The notes: generated by a model from the letters alone, not told the origin. 64,000 bases of DNA from Nocardioides sp. NBC_00368 (GCF_036090055.1 NZ_CP107970.1:5043001-5107000), one strand, 5' to 3'; numbered from the stretch's first letter, positions 17,159 to 26,427 are shown. Numbers and translations are program-made.

Positions 17159-19003
17159 TTAACCAAACGAGGTCGCGTCGTTGGCCAGCGGAAGGACCAG
17201 CGAGACGCGGGTGCCGGTGCCGGGCTCCGAGCGCAGCGTGACGCGGCCGTCGTGGCGGCGGGCGACCCGGTCGACGATGCTGAGCCCGAGCCCGACGCCC
17301 TTCCGGCCGCCGATCGCCTGGCTGGTCCCGCGGTAGAACTCGGTGAAGACCTGCAGCTGCTCGGCCGCGGGGATGCCGACGCCGTTGTCGGTCACCGAGA
17401 TCGCCGCCTCGCTCGCGCTCTCCACGATGTAGAGGCGCACGTGGCCGCCGCGGTGGGTGTAGACCAGGGCGTTGTCGACCAGGCGCAGGATCGCCGCCTT
17501 GATCTCGCTGCGGTCGCACAGGACCTGGACGGGGTGGGAGGGCACGTCGATGCTCACCTCGATGCCACGCTTCTCCGACTCGTACGTCCTCTGCTCGAAG
17601 ATCTCGCGCAGGAGAGGTGCCAGGTCGACGTAGGTCAGGGTGGGCCGCGACGAGGGGTCGGAGAAGCGGGAGAACAGGAGCAGGTCGTCGACCATCGAGA
17701 CCAGCTGGTCGGACCGGCTGATCAGGTTGCCGACCTGCTGGAACCAGGTGGTCGAGCCGCGGTCCTCGTGGCGCATGGCGTCGATGCCGGTGGTGAGCGC
17801 GGTGAGCGGGTTGTGCAGCTCCTGGGCGACGGACTCGATGAGCCGGCTGTGGACCTTGTCGGCGGTGGCGAGGCGCTGGGCGAGGTCTCGCTCCTGGGTG
17901 TAGGCGTTGGAGGTCAGCACGATGCGACCGAAGTCGCGGCCGAACTCCATCGCGAGGCGCCCCTCGGCGTCGGTCCAGCGCGGCCTGCCCGAGCCGCGCA
18001 CCAGCACGAGGTGACCCAGCGCCGTCGTCTCCACCCCGATCGGAACGACCAGGAGCGAGTCGGCCCCGACCGTGTCGAGGAACTCGATGCCGATCCTCGC
18101 GAACATCTTCCGCTCGGCATCGCCGTGGTGCAGAGCGTGGAGGAGCAGGTCGCGGTTCACGATGGCGTGCTGGCCCTCGTTCCACAGCCGGGTTGCCTGG
18201 TAGGCCTGCCCAGCGGCGATGTTGTTGGTGTCGCCGGCGTTCCAGCCGAGCCCGGGTGAGGAGTAGACGACGGATCCGCCCTCCCCGTCCTGGGCCTGCA
18301 CGTAGAGACCGTCGGCGTCGAGGCCTCGGCTCATCGCCTCCTGGGTCGCCTCGAGCACCCCGGTGAGACCGAGCTGGGAGTTGGCCTCGCGCAGGAAGCT
18401 CTGGGCCTCGATCAGATTGTTGGCCCGCTCCTCGAGGTATTCGCGCTCCAACGACAGCAGCACCGCCCGCCGGGCCTGGCGGGCGAACCGGTTGAGGATC
18501 CGCTGCTGCCGCCGGCCGGGCCGGCGGCCGTTGGTGGGGCGATCGATCGACAGTACGCCGACGAGCTCGCCGTTCTCGTCGTAGAAGGGTGCCAGGAGCT
18601 CGTCGAGCCGGTGCCAGTCCTGCGGGTCCTTGAGGATGTCTTCGTCGGTGTCGGGGACCCAGTAGCCCTCCGCCTCACCGATGGTGTTCTTCTCGTGCGG
18701 GACGAACTTGATGTCGCCCCAGTCCTCGGACATGTCCAGCAGGTCGGTGACGACCGAGACCGGGAACCGGGTGCCGAGCATCTCGGCGACGGTCATCTCG
18801 CCCTCGACCGTGTGGCCGGTCTCGTCACCGTAGGCGGCGACTATCTCGAACTCGTCACCTCGCCGGATGTTGATGACCGCGGCGCCGAAGCCGACCAGCT
18901 CGGTGACGCCCTCCGCGATCAGCTGCAGACCGGGATCCGGGGTCGGGTACGCCTCGGAGGCGCCGTCTGGCGCGTCCGGACCCTCTGAGGGCGTACTGGT
19001 CAT
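17159..19003 (-). CDS. GAF sensor kinase-like protein with Gln in place of the H-box His
   Basis: 614 residues and soluble. Paralogue of the genes on either side; it shares GRDFGRIVLTSNAYTQERDLAQ with the downstream one almost word for word. Two GAF-like regions precede the dimerisation helices. The H-box reads VAQELHNP: Gln394 (CAG) stands at the phosphoacceptor site, with a His three residues later in an unusual position. HATPase motifs RLVDNALVYTH, DNGVGIPAAE and GVGLGLSIV look functional. The ATG at 19003 has GGCGGAG 5 nt upstream; a longer open frame upstream is spurious. It starts 47 bp after the upstream kinase gene, probably in one operon. Confidence 0.9.
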   Translation of the reverse strand: MTSTPSEGPDAPDGASEAYPTPDPGLQLIAEGVTELVGFGAAVINIRRGDEFEIVAAYGDETGHTVEGEMTVAEMLGTRFPVSVVTDLLDMSEDWGDIKFVPHEKNTIGEAEGYWVPDTDEDILKDPQDWHRLDELLAPFYDENGELVGVLSIDRPTNGRRPGRRQQRILNRFARQARRAVLLSLEREYLEERANNLIEAQSFLREANSQLGLTGVLEATQEAMSRGLDADGLYVQAQDGEGGSVVYSSPGLGWNAGDTNNIAAGQAYQATRLWNEGQHAIVNRDLLLHALHHGDAERKMFARIGIEFLDTVGADSLLVVPIGVETTALGHLVLVRGSGRPRWTDAEGRLAMEFGRDFGRIVLTSNAYTQERDLAQRLATADKVHSRLIESVAQELHNPLTALTTGIDAMRHEDRGSTTWFQQVGNLISRSDQLVSMVDDLLLFSRFSDPSSRPTLTYVDLAPLLREIFEQRTYESEKRGIEVSIDVPSHPVQVLCDRSEIKAAILRLVDNALVYTHRGGHVRLYIVESASEAAISVTDNGVGIPAAEQLQVFTEFYRGTSQAIGGRKGVGLGLSIVDRVARRHDGRVTLRSEPGTGTRVSLVLPLANDATSFG

Positions 19004-19050
19004 GAGTTCTCCGCCGAGATGAAAATGCAACCCGTTCCCGGGGCGTAAGG

Positions 19051-20940
19051 TTAAACAACGGGCAGCGTCACACGGAATGTGCTTCCCACGCCAGGGGTGG
19101 AGTCGACCGATATCAGTCCGCCACGACGGCTGACGATCCGCGACACGATGGTCAGACCGAGCCCGGTGCCCGGCTGTTTGAGCGCTGTGGGGTTGGTCGA
19201 ACGGAAGAACTCGGTGAAGAGGCGGTCCTGATCCTCCGGTGAGATCCCGAGACCGTGGTCGGTCACCCGGAGCTCGAACCAGCCCGGGCTGGTGCGCGTG
19301 CTCACGATGACCTGACCGCCCTCGGGGCTGTACTTGATCGCGTTGGTCACCAGGTTGATCACGACCCGGTCCAGGTCGCCAGGAGCCAGGGTCACGTAGA
19401 CGTCGTCGGAGGGCATCTCGAAGACGAGCTCGTGGGCGTCGCTGGTGGGCATCTCGGCGCTGAGCTGGTCGTGGATCTCCTCGAGCACGCGCGCGACCTG
19501 GATCGGCACCGTGGTCGGCAGGTGGTCCGGGTCGGAGACCTTCGACAGCATCGCGAGGTCGGCCACGATCTTCTCGGTGCGGTCGCGGTTGCGGGTGAGC
19601 GCGGTCAGGACCTCGGCGTACTCCTCCTCGGACTCCGCGTAGGGCAGCGACTCGATGTTCCACCGGAACGCGGACAGCGGGTTCTTCAGCTCGTGGGCGA
19701 CCGTCGCGATCAGCCGGCTCTTGTGGGCCTCGAGCTCGCGCAGGGAGTCGACCGCCGCCTTCTGACGCAGGTAGGCCCGGGAGTTGTGGACCACACGACC
19801 GAAGTCGCGCCCGAGGTCGGCGGCCGTGATCAGCTCGAGCTCGCTCCAGTGCGGCTTGTCGGGACCGCGGCCGAGGAGCATCGCGCCGTACCACGTCTGG
19901 CCGGAGCCGATCGGGACCCCGACGATCGAGCCGACCTTGTAGTAGCGGATCCACTCGGTGATCCGCTGCTGCGCCTCCGGGTCGGGGTGGGGCAGTCGCT
20001 CGGCGCCGTCAGGGGTCTGGACGGTGATGCTGCGCTGGTCCCACAGGTATTGCCCGTAGTCGACCATGAACGGGCTGGTGAGGTCACCGATCGGGAGCTT
20101 GAAGTCCTCCCGGTAGACCTTGGTGCGGATGCCCCGGCCACCTGGCTTGGACATGTGGAGCCAGAAGTCGGTCAGGTCGAGGACGTCGACCAGCCCGGTG
20201 CTCAGCGAGTTGAGGATCTCGTCGGGGTCCAGCTCGCGCCCGGCGCGGCGGATCACGTCGCGGGCGGCCTCCGCGAGGCGTACCTGCTCGGAGAGCTCCT
20301 CGCGCTCCAGGGCGAGCAGGATCGCGCGCTGCGCCTGCACCGCGTGGCGACCGAGCACGGCGCGCTTCTCCCGGTTGGGGCGCAGCCCGTCGGTGGGTAC
20401 GTCGACGATCAGGGTCCCGCGGAGCTTGCCGGCGTCGTCACGCAGCGGCGCGACCAGCAGGTCGAGCGGGTTCCAGGCGCCGGCAGCGTTGCTCGGCTTC
20501 ATCGTCGGGATCCAGCCGTACACATCAGCGGTCGGGTCCAGCCGCTCCGCCGGGACGAACTTGAAGATGCCCCAGTCGTCGGCACGGGCGAGCTCGGCCT
20601 CCAGCCGCTCGATCGGGGTGACGGTGCCCAGCAGGTCGGCGCGGGCGGACTCCTGGCCGGAGACCACCACCATGTGGAGGTGGCCGTCGGCCCGGGCGAC
20701 GCTGATCGTGGCCATCTCGAAGCCCGCCAGGGCGGTCAGGCTGTCGGCGATCAGCTGGAGGTCGGAGAGGTCCTCGCCAGGGGTGAGCAGCCCCCCGAGC
20801 TCGGCGAGATCGGTGGTGATCGTCGTCATCGTCGTGGTGAGGTCGCTCCTGGCGCGTTTCCCGCCCAACGGTGGTGGGGCGAATCCCGGTGGCACCGTCA
20901 GTCGGTGACCACCGGCGGGCGGGGGCGCAGAAGAAGTCAT
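19051..20940 (-). CDS. GAF sensor histidine kinase with canonical H-box
   Basis: 629 residues and soluble, first gene of the kinase trio. The N-terminal 40 residues are Pro/Gly-rich; two GAF-like modules follow (LQLIADSLTALAGFEMATISVA onward, and a second from about 215), then HisKA with VAHELKNP (His416, codon 19693-19695) and HATPase with NLVTNAIKYSPEGG, DHGLGISPED and GTGLGLTIV. Family knowledge: it should autophosphorylate and pass phosphate to a response regulator, none being adjacent. I choose ATG 20940 because a GATAAT box ends 7 nt upstream; ATG 21006 is the longer choice. purF diverges 150 bp away, so this promoter region could tie the kinase to purine genes. Confidence 0.91.
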   Translation of the reverse strand: MTSSAPPPAGGHRLTVPPGFAPPPLGGKRARSDLTTTMTTITTDLAELGGLLTPGEDLSDLQLIADSLTALAGFEMATISVARADGHLHMVVVSGQESARADLLGTVTPIERLEAELARADDWGIFKFVPAERLDPTADVYGWIPTMKPSNAAGAWNPLDLLVAPLRDDAGKLRGTLIVDVPTDGLRPNREKRAVLGRHAVQAQRAILLALEREELSEQVRLAEAARDVIRRAGRELDPDEILNSLSTGLVDVLDLTDFWLHMSKPGGRGIRTKVYREDFKLPIGDLTSPFMVDYGQYLWDQRSITVQTPDGAERLPHPDPEAQQRITEWIRYYKVGSIVGVPIGSGQTWYGAMLLGRGPDKPHWSELELITAADLGRDFGRVVHNSRAYLRQKAAVDSLRELEAHKSRLIATVAHELKNPLSAFRWNIESLPYAESEEEYAEVLTALTRNRDRTEKIVADLAMLSKVSDPDHLPTTVPIQVARVLEEIHDQLSAEMPTSDAHELVFEMPSDDVYVTLAPGDLDRVVINLVTNAIKYSPEGGQVIVSTRTSPGWFELRVTDHGLGISPEDQDRLFTEFFRSTNPTALKQPGTGLGLTIVSRIVSRRGGLISVDSTPGVGSTFRVTLPVV

Positions 20941-21089
20941 CGGGGCGATTATCCGGGAAGAGCGTCCCGGGCGGTAGGGCAGACGTGGAGAGTTCTTTGC
21001 AATCATGATCCCGAGACGTTCATGTGACCACTCTTACAGGACGGTCAAGGGTTCGTTGATCGCCAGAGTGCGGCCTTACACTCGATGCC

Positions 21090-22637
21090 GTGGTCAACCT
21101 CACCAGCTCAGGTAGGCACGTGTCCCGACGCAAGGGTGGCGACGGCCGGCTCACCGCCGCCCTCGACCCCCACGACCAGGGTCCTCAGGACCACTGCGGC
21201 GTCTTCGGTGTGTGGGCGCCGGGCGAGGACGTCGCGAAGCTGACGTACTTCGGCCTGTACGCGCTGCAGCACCGTGGCCAGGAGTCGGCGGGCATCGCGG
21301 TCAGCAACGGACGCCAGATCCTCGTCTACAAGGACATGGGCCTGGTCTCGCAGGTCTTCGACGAGCCGACCCTCGAGTCGCTCAAGGGCCACGTCGCCAT
21401 CGGCCACGCCCGCTACTCCACCACCGGTGCCTCGGTGTGGGAGAACGCGCAGCCGATCTTCAAGCCCACGCCGGACGGCTCCGTCGCGCTGGGCCACAAC
21501 GGCAACCTGATCAACGTCTCCGAGATGCGGACCGCCGTCGAGGCGCTGCCCGAGCACTCCGAGGGCCGCCACGCCCCGGTGTCGACCAACGACACCTCGC
21601 TGCTGACCGAGCTGCTCGCCTACCACCCCGACTCCTCGCTGGAGGCGCGCGCGCTGGAGGTGCTGCCGACGATCCGGGGCGCCTTCTCGCTGGTGTGGAT
21701 GAACGAGGACACCCTGTTCGCCGCGCGTGATCCGCAGGGGATCCGTCCGCTGGTGCTGGGCCGTCTCGACCGCGGCTGGGTGATCGCCTCCGAGGACGCC
21801 GCGCTGGCCACCGTCGGCGCGAGCGTCGTCCGCGAGGTCGAGCCCGGCGAGATGATCATCATCGACGAGTCCGGTCTGCGCTCGGTGCGGTTCGCCGAGG
21901 CCGACCGCAAGGGCTGCGTCTTCGAGTACGTCTACCTGGCTCGCCCCGACGCGAACATCGCCGGCCGCAACGTCCACGAGTCCCGCGTCGAGATGGGCCG
22001 CGAGCTGGCCCGGGAGTTCCCGGTCGACGCCGACCTGGTCATCCCGGTGCCCGAGTCCGGCATCCCGGCCGCGACCGGCTACGCCCTGGAGAGCGGCCTG
22101 CCGTTCGGGCAGGCGTTCGTGAAGAACGGCTATGTGGGGCGCACCTTCATCCAGCCCTCGCAGACCCTGCGCCAGCTCGGTATCCGGCTCAAGCTCAACG
22201 TGCTCGAGCACATGGTGCGCGGCAAGAAGGTCGTCGTGGTCGACGACTCGATCGTGCGCGGCAACACCCAGCGTGCCCAGGTGCGGATGCTGCGCGAGGC
22301 CGGCGCCCTGGAGGTCCACGTCCGGATCTCGTCGCCGCCGGTCAAGTGGCCGTGCTTCTACGGCATCGACTTCGCCACCCGCGCCGAGCTGATCGCCAAC
22401 GGCCTCTCCGTCGAGGAGATCGCCGCCTCCGTGGGTGCCGACTCGCTGGGCTACATCTCGCTCGACGGGATGATCTCGGCGACCCGCCAGGAGCGCTCGA
22501 CGCTGTGCACCGCCTGCTTCACCGGTGAATACCCCGTGGAGCTGCCCGACCAGAGCATGCTCGGCAAGCACCTCCTCGAGGTCTCGTTGCAGTCCCCGAC
22601 CGAGGGCAAGGCCCTTCCGGTCCTGAACAACCCGTGA
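21090..22637 (+). CDS. purF: Amidophosphoribosyltransferase PurF
   Basis: First committed enzyme of purine synthesis: PRPP plus glutamine to 5-phosphoribosylamine. 515 residues. An N-terminal propeptide of about 35 residues precedes the Ntn-type catalytic Cys in DHCGVFGVW, which self-processing would expose. The glutaminase domain shows YALQHRGQESAGIAV and STTGASVWENAQP; the PRPP loop is VVVVDDSIVRGNT. Cys residues including LCTACF near the C-terminus fit the Bacillus-type 4Fe-4S enzyme. The GTG start follows a TACACT box by 7 nt, pointing to leaderless expression; a GTG at 21120 is possible. purM follows by 14 bp. Confidence 0.97.
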   Translation: MVNLTSSGRHVSRRKGGDGRLTAALDPHDQGPQDHCGVFGVWAPGEDVAKLTYFGLYALQHRGQESAGIAVSNGRQILVYKDMGLVSQVFDEPTLESLKGHVAIGHARYSTTGASVWENAQPIFKPTPDGSVALGHNGNLINVSEMRTAVEALPEHSEGRHAPVSTNDTSLLTELLAYHPDSSLEARALEVLPTIRGAFSLVWMNEDTLFAARDPQGIRPLVLGRLDRGWVIASEDAALATVGASVVREVEPGEMIIIDESGLRSVRFAEADRKGCVFEYVYLARPDANIAGRNVHESRVEMGRELAREFPVDADLVIPVPESGIPAATGYALESGLPFGQAFVKNGYVGRTFIQPSQTLRQLGIRLKLNVLEHMVRGKKVVVVDDSIVRGNTQRAQVRMLREAGALEVHVRISSPPVKWPCFYGIDFATRAELIANGLSVEEIAASVGADSLGYISLDGMISATRQERSTLCTACFTGEYPVELPDQSMLGKHLLEVSLQSPTEGKALPVLNNP

Positions 22638-22651
22638 TCGGAGATCCATCA

Positions 22652-23719
22652 GTGAGCCAGACCGAGCCGACCAACGCGTACGCCGCAGCAGGTGTCGACA
22701 TCCACGCCGGTGACCGCGCCGTGGATCTGATGAAGGTCTGGATCGAGAAGTCCCGGCGCCCCGAGGTGCTCGGTGGGGTCGGTGGCTTCGCCGGCCTCTT
22801 CGACGCCTCGGCCCTGAAGGGCTACGAGCGTCCGCTGCTGGCCACCTCCACCGACGGTGTCGGCACCAAGGTCGCGATCGCGCAGGCGCTGGACAAGCAC
22901 GACACGATCGGCTTCGACCTGGTCGGCATGGTCGTCGACGACCTGGTCGTCTGCGGCGCCGAGCCGCTGTTCATGACCGACTACATCGCCACCGGCAAGG
23001 TCATCCCCGAGCGGGTCGCCGCGATCGTCAAGGGCATCGCGGAGGCCTGTGTCGAGGCCGGCTGCGCGCTGGTCGGCGGCGAGACAGCCGAGCACCCGGG
23101 CCTGCTGGCGGCCGACGAGTACGACGTGGCCGGCGCGGCCACGGGTGTCGTCGAGGCCGACAACCTGCTCGGCGCCAACCTGGTGAAGCCGGGCGACGTC
23201 GTCCTCGCCATGGAGGCCTCCGGCCTCCACTCCAACGGCTTCTCCCTCGTGCGCCACGTGCTGCTCAACTCCGGCGCCTACACGCTCGACGCGCAGGTCT
23301 CCGAGTTCGGCCGTACGCTCGGTGAGGAGCTCCTCACCCCGACCCGCGTCTACGCCAAGGCCTGCCTCGAGCTGGCCCGCGGCACCAGGACCCACGCCAT
23401 GTCCCACGTCACCGGCGGCGGCCTTGCGGCCAACCTGGAGCGGGTCATGCCCGCCGAGCTCTCCGCGCGCATCGACCGCACCACCTGGACCCCGGCGCCG
23501 GTCTTCGACCTCGTCCGCCGCACCGGCGACGTGGCCCTGGAGGACCTGGAGATGACCCTCAACTGCGGCGTCGGCATGGTCGCGCTGATCGATCCCGAGG
23601 ACGTCGACGAGGCCGTCCGCATCCTCGCTGGCTACGACATCCGCGCCTGGGCCGCCGGTGAGGTCACCGCGACCCCCGGCGGCACGGTCGAGCTCACCGG
23701 GGCGTACGCGGGCTGGTGA
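22652..23719 (+). CDS. purM: Phosphoribosylformylglycinamidine cyclo-ligase PurM
   Basis: Converts FGAM to AIR with ATP, the step after PurL. About 355 residues with the family's LLATSTDGVGTKVAIA (ATP and Mg binding), DLVGMVVDDLVVCGAEPLF, GCALVGGETAEHPGL, SGLHSNGFSLVR and HVTGGGLAANLERVMP. I take GTG 22652, which has GGAG 9 nt upstream, over the GTG at 22634 that overlaps the purF stop. It forms an operon with purF, and its end faces PhoX across two hairpins at 23727-23820. Confidence 0.96.
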   Translation: MSQTEPTNAYAAAGVDIHAGDRAVDLMKVWIEKSRRPEVLGGVGGFAGLFDASALKGYERPLLATSTDGVGTKVAIAQALDKHDTIGFDLVGMVVDDLVVCGAEPLFMTDYIATGKVIPERVAAIVKGIAEACVEAGCALVGGETAEHPGLLAADEYDVAGAATGVVEADNLLGANLVKPGDVVLAMEASGLHSNGFSLVRHVLLNSGAYTLDAQVSEFGRTLGEELLTPTRVYAKACLELARGTRTHAMSHVTGGGLAANLERVMPAELSARIDRTTWTPAPVFDLVRRTGDVALEDLEMTLNCGVGMVALIDPEDVDEAVRILAGYDIRAWAAGEVTATPGGTVELTGAYAGW

Positions 23720-23726
23720 GCTCACT

Positions 23727-23751
23727 GGATACCCGGTCGACCGGGGAATCC
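23727..23751. repeat. Imperfect hairpin, relative of the terminator that follows
   Basis: GGAT plus a CCCGGTCGACCGGG palindrome (23732-23745) plus ATCC, with a small internal loop. It shares its core and flanks with the perfect hairpin 30 bp downstream, as if one were a copy of the other. It starts 8 bp after the purM stop. Confidence 0.6.
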
Positions 23752-23780
23752 TGGACTTGACGGGCACTGAAACACCCTTC

Positions 23781-23820
23781 AGCCCCAGGAATACCCGGTC
23801 AACCGGGTATTCCTGGGGCT
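23781..23820. terminator. Bidirectional terminator between purM and phoX
   Basis: A perfect 19-bp stem (23781-23799 with 23802-23820) with a 2-nt nominal loop lies between the convergent ends of purM and the PhoX gene. There is no U-tract, as is common for high-GC actinobacterial terminators. Confidence 0.8.
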
Positions 23821-23830
23821 GGTGTGACGA

Positions 23831-25948
23831 TCAGGCCTTGCGCACCTGCACCACGGACGGCCGCGGACCGGCGAACTCGCCCTCACCGGCAGCGCCCTCG
23901 ACGTAGTCGGGGAACAGGGAGTTCTGCGCGTCCCAGGTGCCCTCCTCGCCCGGGTGCTGGACGGCGACGAAGACCGAGCCGTCGCGGTCGTGGATGACCG
24001 GGCCGCAGGTCTCGGCGTCGCGGGGCACCGAGAGGAACTGCTGGACGTGGCCGCGCTCGCGACCCTCGAGCGGGACCTTGAACAGCCCGTCGTTCTTCTG
24101 GATCGAGCTCGGCTGGCCATCGGTCGAGATCCACAGGTTGCCCTCGGAGTCGAAGGCCAGGTTGTCCGGGCAGGAGACCGGGGAGACCTTGTCCTTCGGG
24201 TAGCCCGCGAAGTAGGTGGACGCGTTGGTCGCCGGGTCACCGGCGACGATCATGAGGTTCCACCGGAAGACGCGCGAGGTGTGGTCGCCGTCGTCCTCGG
24301 TGATCTCGATGACGTGGCCGTCGCGGTTGGTGTTGCGCGGGTTGGCCTCGTCCACACCGGCCTTGCCGGTGGTGCCGCGCTGGGAGTTGTTGGTGCAGGC
24401 GACGTACACCTTGCCGGTCTTCGGCGAGGGCTCGACGTCCTCGCAGCGGTCCATCTTGGTGGCGCCGGCCTTGTCCGCGGCCAGGCGGGTGTAGACGAGC
24501 ACCTCCTCGACGCTCATCCCGGAGACCTTGCTGCGGCCGTTGACCACGAGCGGGATCCACTGGCCGTAGCCGTCGAACTTCCCGTCGCTCGGCAGCGTGC
24601 CGGTGCCGTCGATCTCGGCGGCGGGGGAGTCGCCGTGGAAGCGGGCGACGTAGAGGCTGCCCTCGGTCAGCAGCTCGAGGTTCTTCGCCCGGTTGCGGGG
24701 GCTGTAAGTCCCCTTGGAGACGAACTTGTAGAGGTAGTCGAACCGCTCGTCGTCGCCGGTGTAGGCCACGACCTTGCCGTTCTTGGCGATGACGACGTTC
24801 GCGCCCTCGTGCTTGAGACGGCCGAGCATGGTGTGCTTGCGCGGGGTCGAGGTCGGGTCGGTCGGGTCGATCTCGACGATGTAGCCGAACCGGTTCGGCT
24901 CGTTGGCGTAGTCGGCCGAGCGCGCGTCGAAGCGCGGCTCGATGGCCTCCCAGCCGTACGTCGACGCCTTGTCGGCCAGGCCGTAGCGCTTCTCCTGCGC
25001 CGAGGTGCCGGTGGCGCGGAAGTAGCCGTTGAAGTTCTCCTCGCCCGACAGGATCGTGCCCCACGGCGTGGTGCCGCCGGCGCAGTTGCCGATCGTGCCG
25101 AGCGCCACGGTGCCGGTCGGGTCGGCGGCGGTCTTGAGCAGGTCGCTGCCGGCCGCGGGGCCGGTGATCTCGAACGGCGTCGAGGCGGTGATGCGGCGGT
25201 TCTTCGGAGCCGAGGGGACGTACGTCCACTTCTCACCCGGCGCGGAGCGCTCGAGCTCGACGATCCCGAAGCCGTGGGCGGCCATCGCGATCTTCAGCTG
25301 CTCGGTGGCGTCGAGCCCCGGCGGGAACATGATGCTGGCGTTGACGTACTCGTGGTTGCAGCACAACAGGGCCTTGGTGCCGGCCTTGTTGGTCACGATG
25401 ACGTCGGTGTAGTCGTTGTTGTAGCCCCAGGCGAGCGCCTGCTTCTCGGCGGTCTGGTTGTCGACGTCGAAGGGGACGCCGCCGGGCAGGATCGGGTCGC
25501 CCCAGCGGATGATCGGCTCCCAGGTGTAGCCCTGCGGCACCACGAAGGTGTCCTCGGTGGCCGCGACCGGGGTGATCGGCTTGAACGGGAGGTTCGTACG
25601 CCCGCCGTGACCCCGGCCCGCGAGAGCTGCCTCGAGGGGGCTGGCAGCGGCGGCCAGGCCGCTGCTGCCGACGGCGAGGGCGACGGCGCCCGCGCCGGCG
25701 AGGCCGAGCGCGTGACGGCGGCTGAGGGCCTTGCCGGCGATGTCACGGAAGTAGCCGTTGTCGGAGGTGTTCGGCGCCGGCTTGGCACAAGCGCTGTCGC
25801 ACTTGAGGGCGCAGGTCACGGCGCTGCGCTTGCCGCGCGTGTGGCCGGCCATGGGAAGCAGAGCGCGGGGGGCGGATGAGCCACGGTGCGCGTCGCTGCA
25901 CGAGGGGCAGGCGGCGGTGTCGGTCTGGATGTCGCTCAGTTCGGTCAC
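23831..25948 (-). CDS. PhoX-family alkaline phosphatase (DUF839)
   Basis: 705 residues. Exported by a twin-arginine signal that sits unusually far in (LSRRHALGLAGAGAVALAVG, about residues 76-95) behind a Cys-rich leader containing CPSC and CALKCDSACAKP, a layout I recall in actinobacterial PhoX. The mature part has PhoX/DUF839 blocks: GYTWEPIIRWGDPI, CCNHEYVN, LSGEENFNGYF, GRLKHEGANVVI, MDRCEDVEPSP and SCPDNLAFDSEGNLWISTDG. Known of the family: a Ca- and Fe-dependent phosphomonoesterase of the beta-propeller fold. GTG 25948 has GGAA 6 nt upstream and is preferred to a start 39 bp further out. It should help recover phosphate outside the membrane. Confidence 0.92.
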   Translation of the reverse strand: MTELSDIQTDTAACPSCSDAHRGSSAPRALLPMAGHTRGKRSAVTCALKCDSACAKPAPNTSDNGYFRDIAGKALSRRHALGLAGAGAVALAVGSSGLAAAASPLEAALAGRGHGGRTNLPFKPITPVAATEDTFVVPQGYTWEPIIRWGDPILPGGVPFDVDNQTAEKQALAWGYNNDYTDVIVTNKAGTKALLCCNHEYVNASIMFPPGLDATEQLKIAMAAHGFGIVELERSAPGEKWTYVPSAPKNRRITASTPFEITGPAAGSDLLKTAADPTGTVALGTIGNCAGGTTPWGTILSGEENFNGYFRATGTSAQEKRYGLADKASTYGWEAIEPRFDARSADYANEPNRFGYIVEIDPTDPTSTPRKHTMLGRLKHEGANVVIAKNGKVVAYTGDDERFDYLYKFVSKGTYSPRNRAKNLELLTEGSLYVARFHGDSPAAEIDGTGTLPSDGKFDGYGQWIPLVVNGRSKVSGMSVEEVLVYTRLAADKAGATKMDRCEDVEPSPKTGKVYVACTNNSQRGTTGKAGVDEANPRNTNRDGHVIEITEDDGDHTSRVFRWNLMIVAGDPATNASTYFAGYPKDKVSPVSCPDNLAFDSEGNLWISTDGQPSSIQKNDGLFKVPLEGRERGHVQQFLSVPRDAETCGPVIHDRDGSVFVAVQHPGEEGTWDAQNSLFPDYVEGAAGEGEFAGPRPSVVQVRKA

Positions 25949-26235
25949 TGCATTTCCGTTCAAGACGCGTTTTGTCAGGTCTCCCAAGAATCGGAAGGGA
26001 GGCTATGCCCGGCGGGACAACCGCCCGACCCCTCAATCTGTCGCCGAGGTGAACGCGCGATGACGAGTCACCAGGCGTGGAATCGTGTGACCTCGGTAAC
26101 ATTCGCTCCCAGCGAACGGATTTTCGACACCCCGGCGTGCGGATTCTTGGGATGAACCGGTAGCGTTGTCTCTACGAGAAACCTGTGAACAGCCCGGGAC
26201 TATCCCGGCCAAGTGCGACGAGGGGGCTGGACCCT

Positions 26236-26427
26236 ATGGGGCGCGGCCGAGCGAAAGCCAAGCAGACGAAGGTCGCACGCGACCTGAAGTACCGGACTTA
26301 TGAGACGGACTTCGGGGCCCTTGCGCGCGAACTTCACGGTGATGACGACACCAGTCAGAAGTCCGATCAGCAGCCGGACGACTACGACGACTGGTCGGAC
26401 TACGACGCGGGATCCTCGCGCGACTAG
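26236..26427 (+). CDS. DUF3073 family protein
   Basis: 63 residues: a basic start MGRGRAKAKQTKVARDLKYRT followed by an acidic, disordered-looking tail (DDYDDWSDYDAGSSRD). This matches the DUF3073 family, small actinobacterial proteins of unknown function that also lie near purM in mycobacteria. The ATG at 26236 has AGGGGG 9 nt upstream; a frame open from 26185 has no support. The 287-bp space before it must hold the PhoX and DUF3073 promoters, but I cannot pick out boxes with confidence. Confidence 0.88.
   Translation: MGRGRAKAKQTKVARDLKYRTYETDFGALARELHGDDDTSQKSDQQPDDYDDWSDYDAGSSRD

Noticed and set aside
17159..19954. Second kinase extended to 931 codons
   Set aside because: The added 317 codons are an Arg-rich shadow of the upstream kinase; GGCGGAG before ATG 19003 decides the start.
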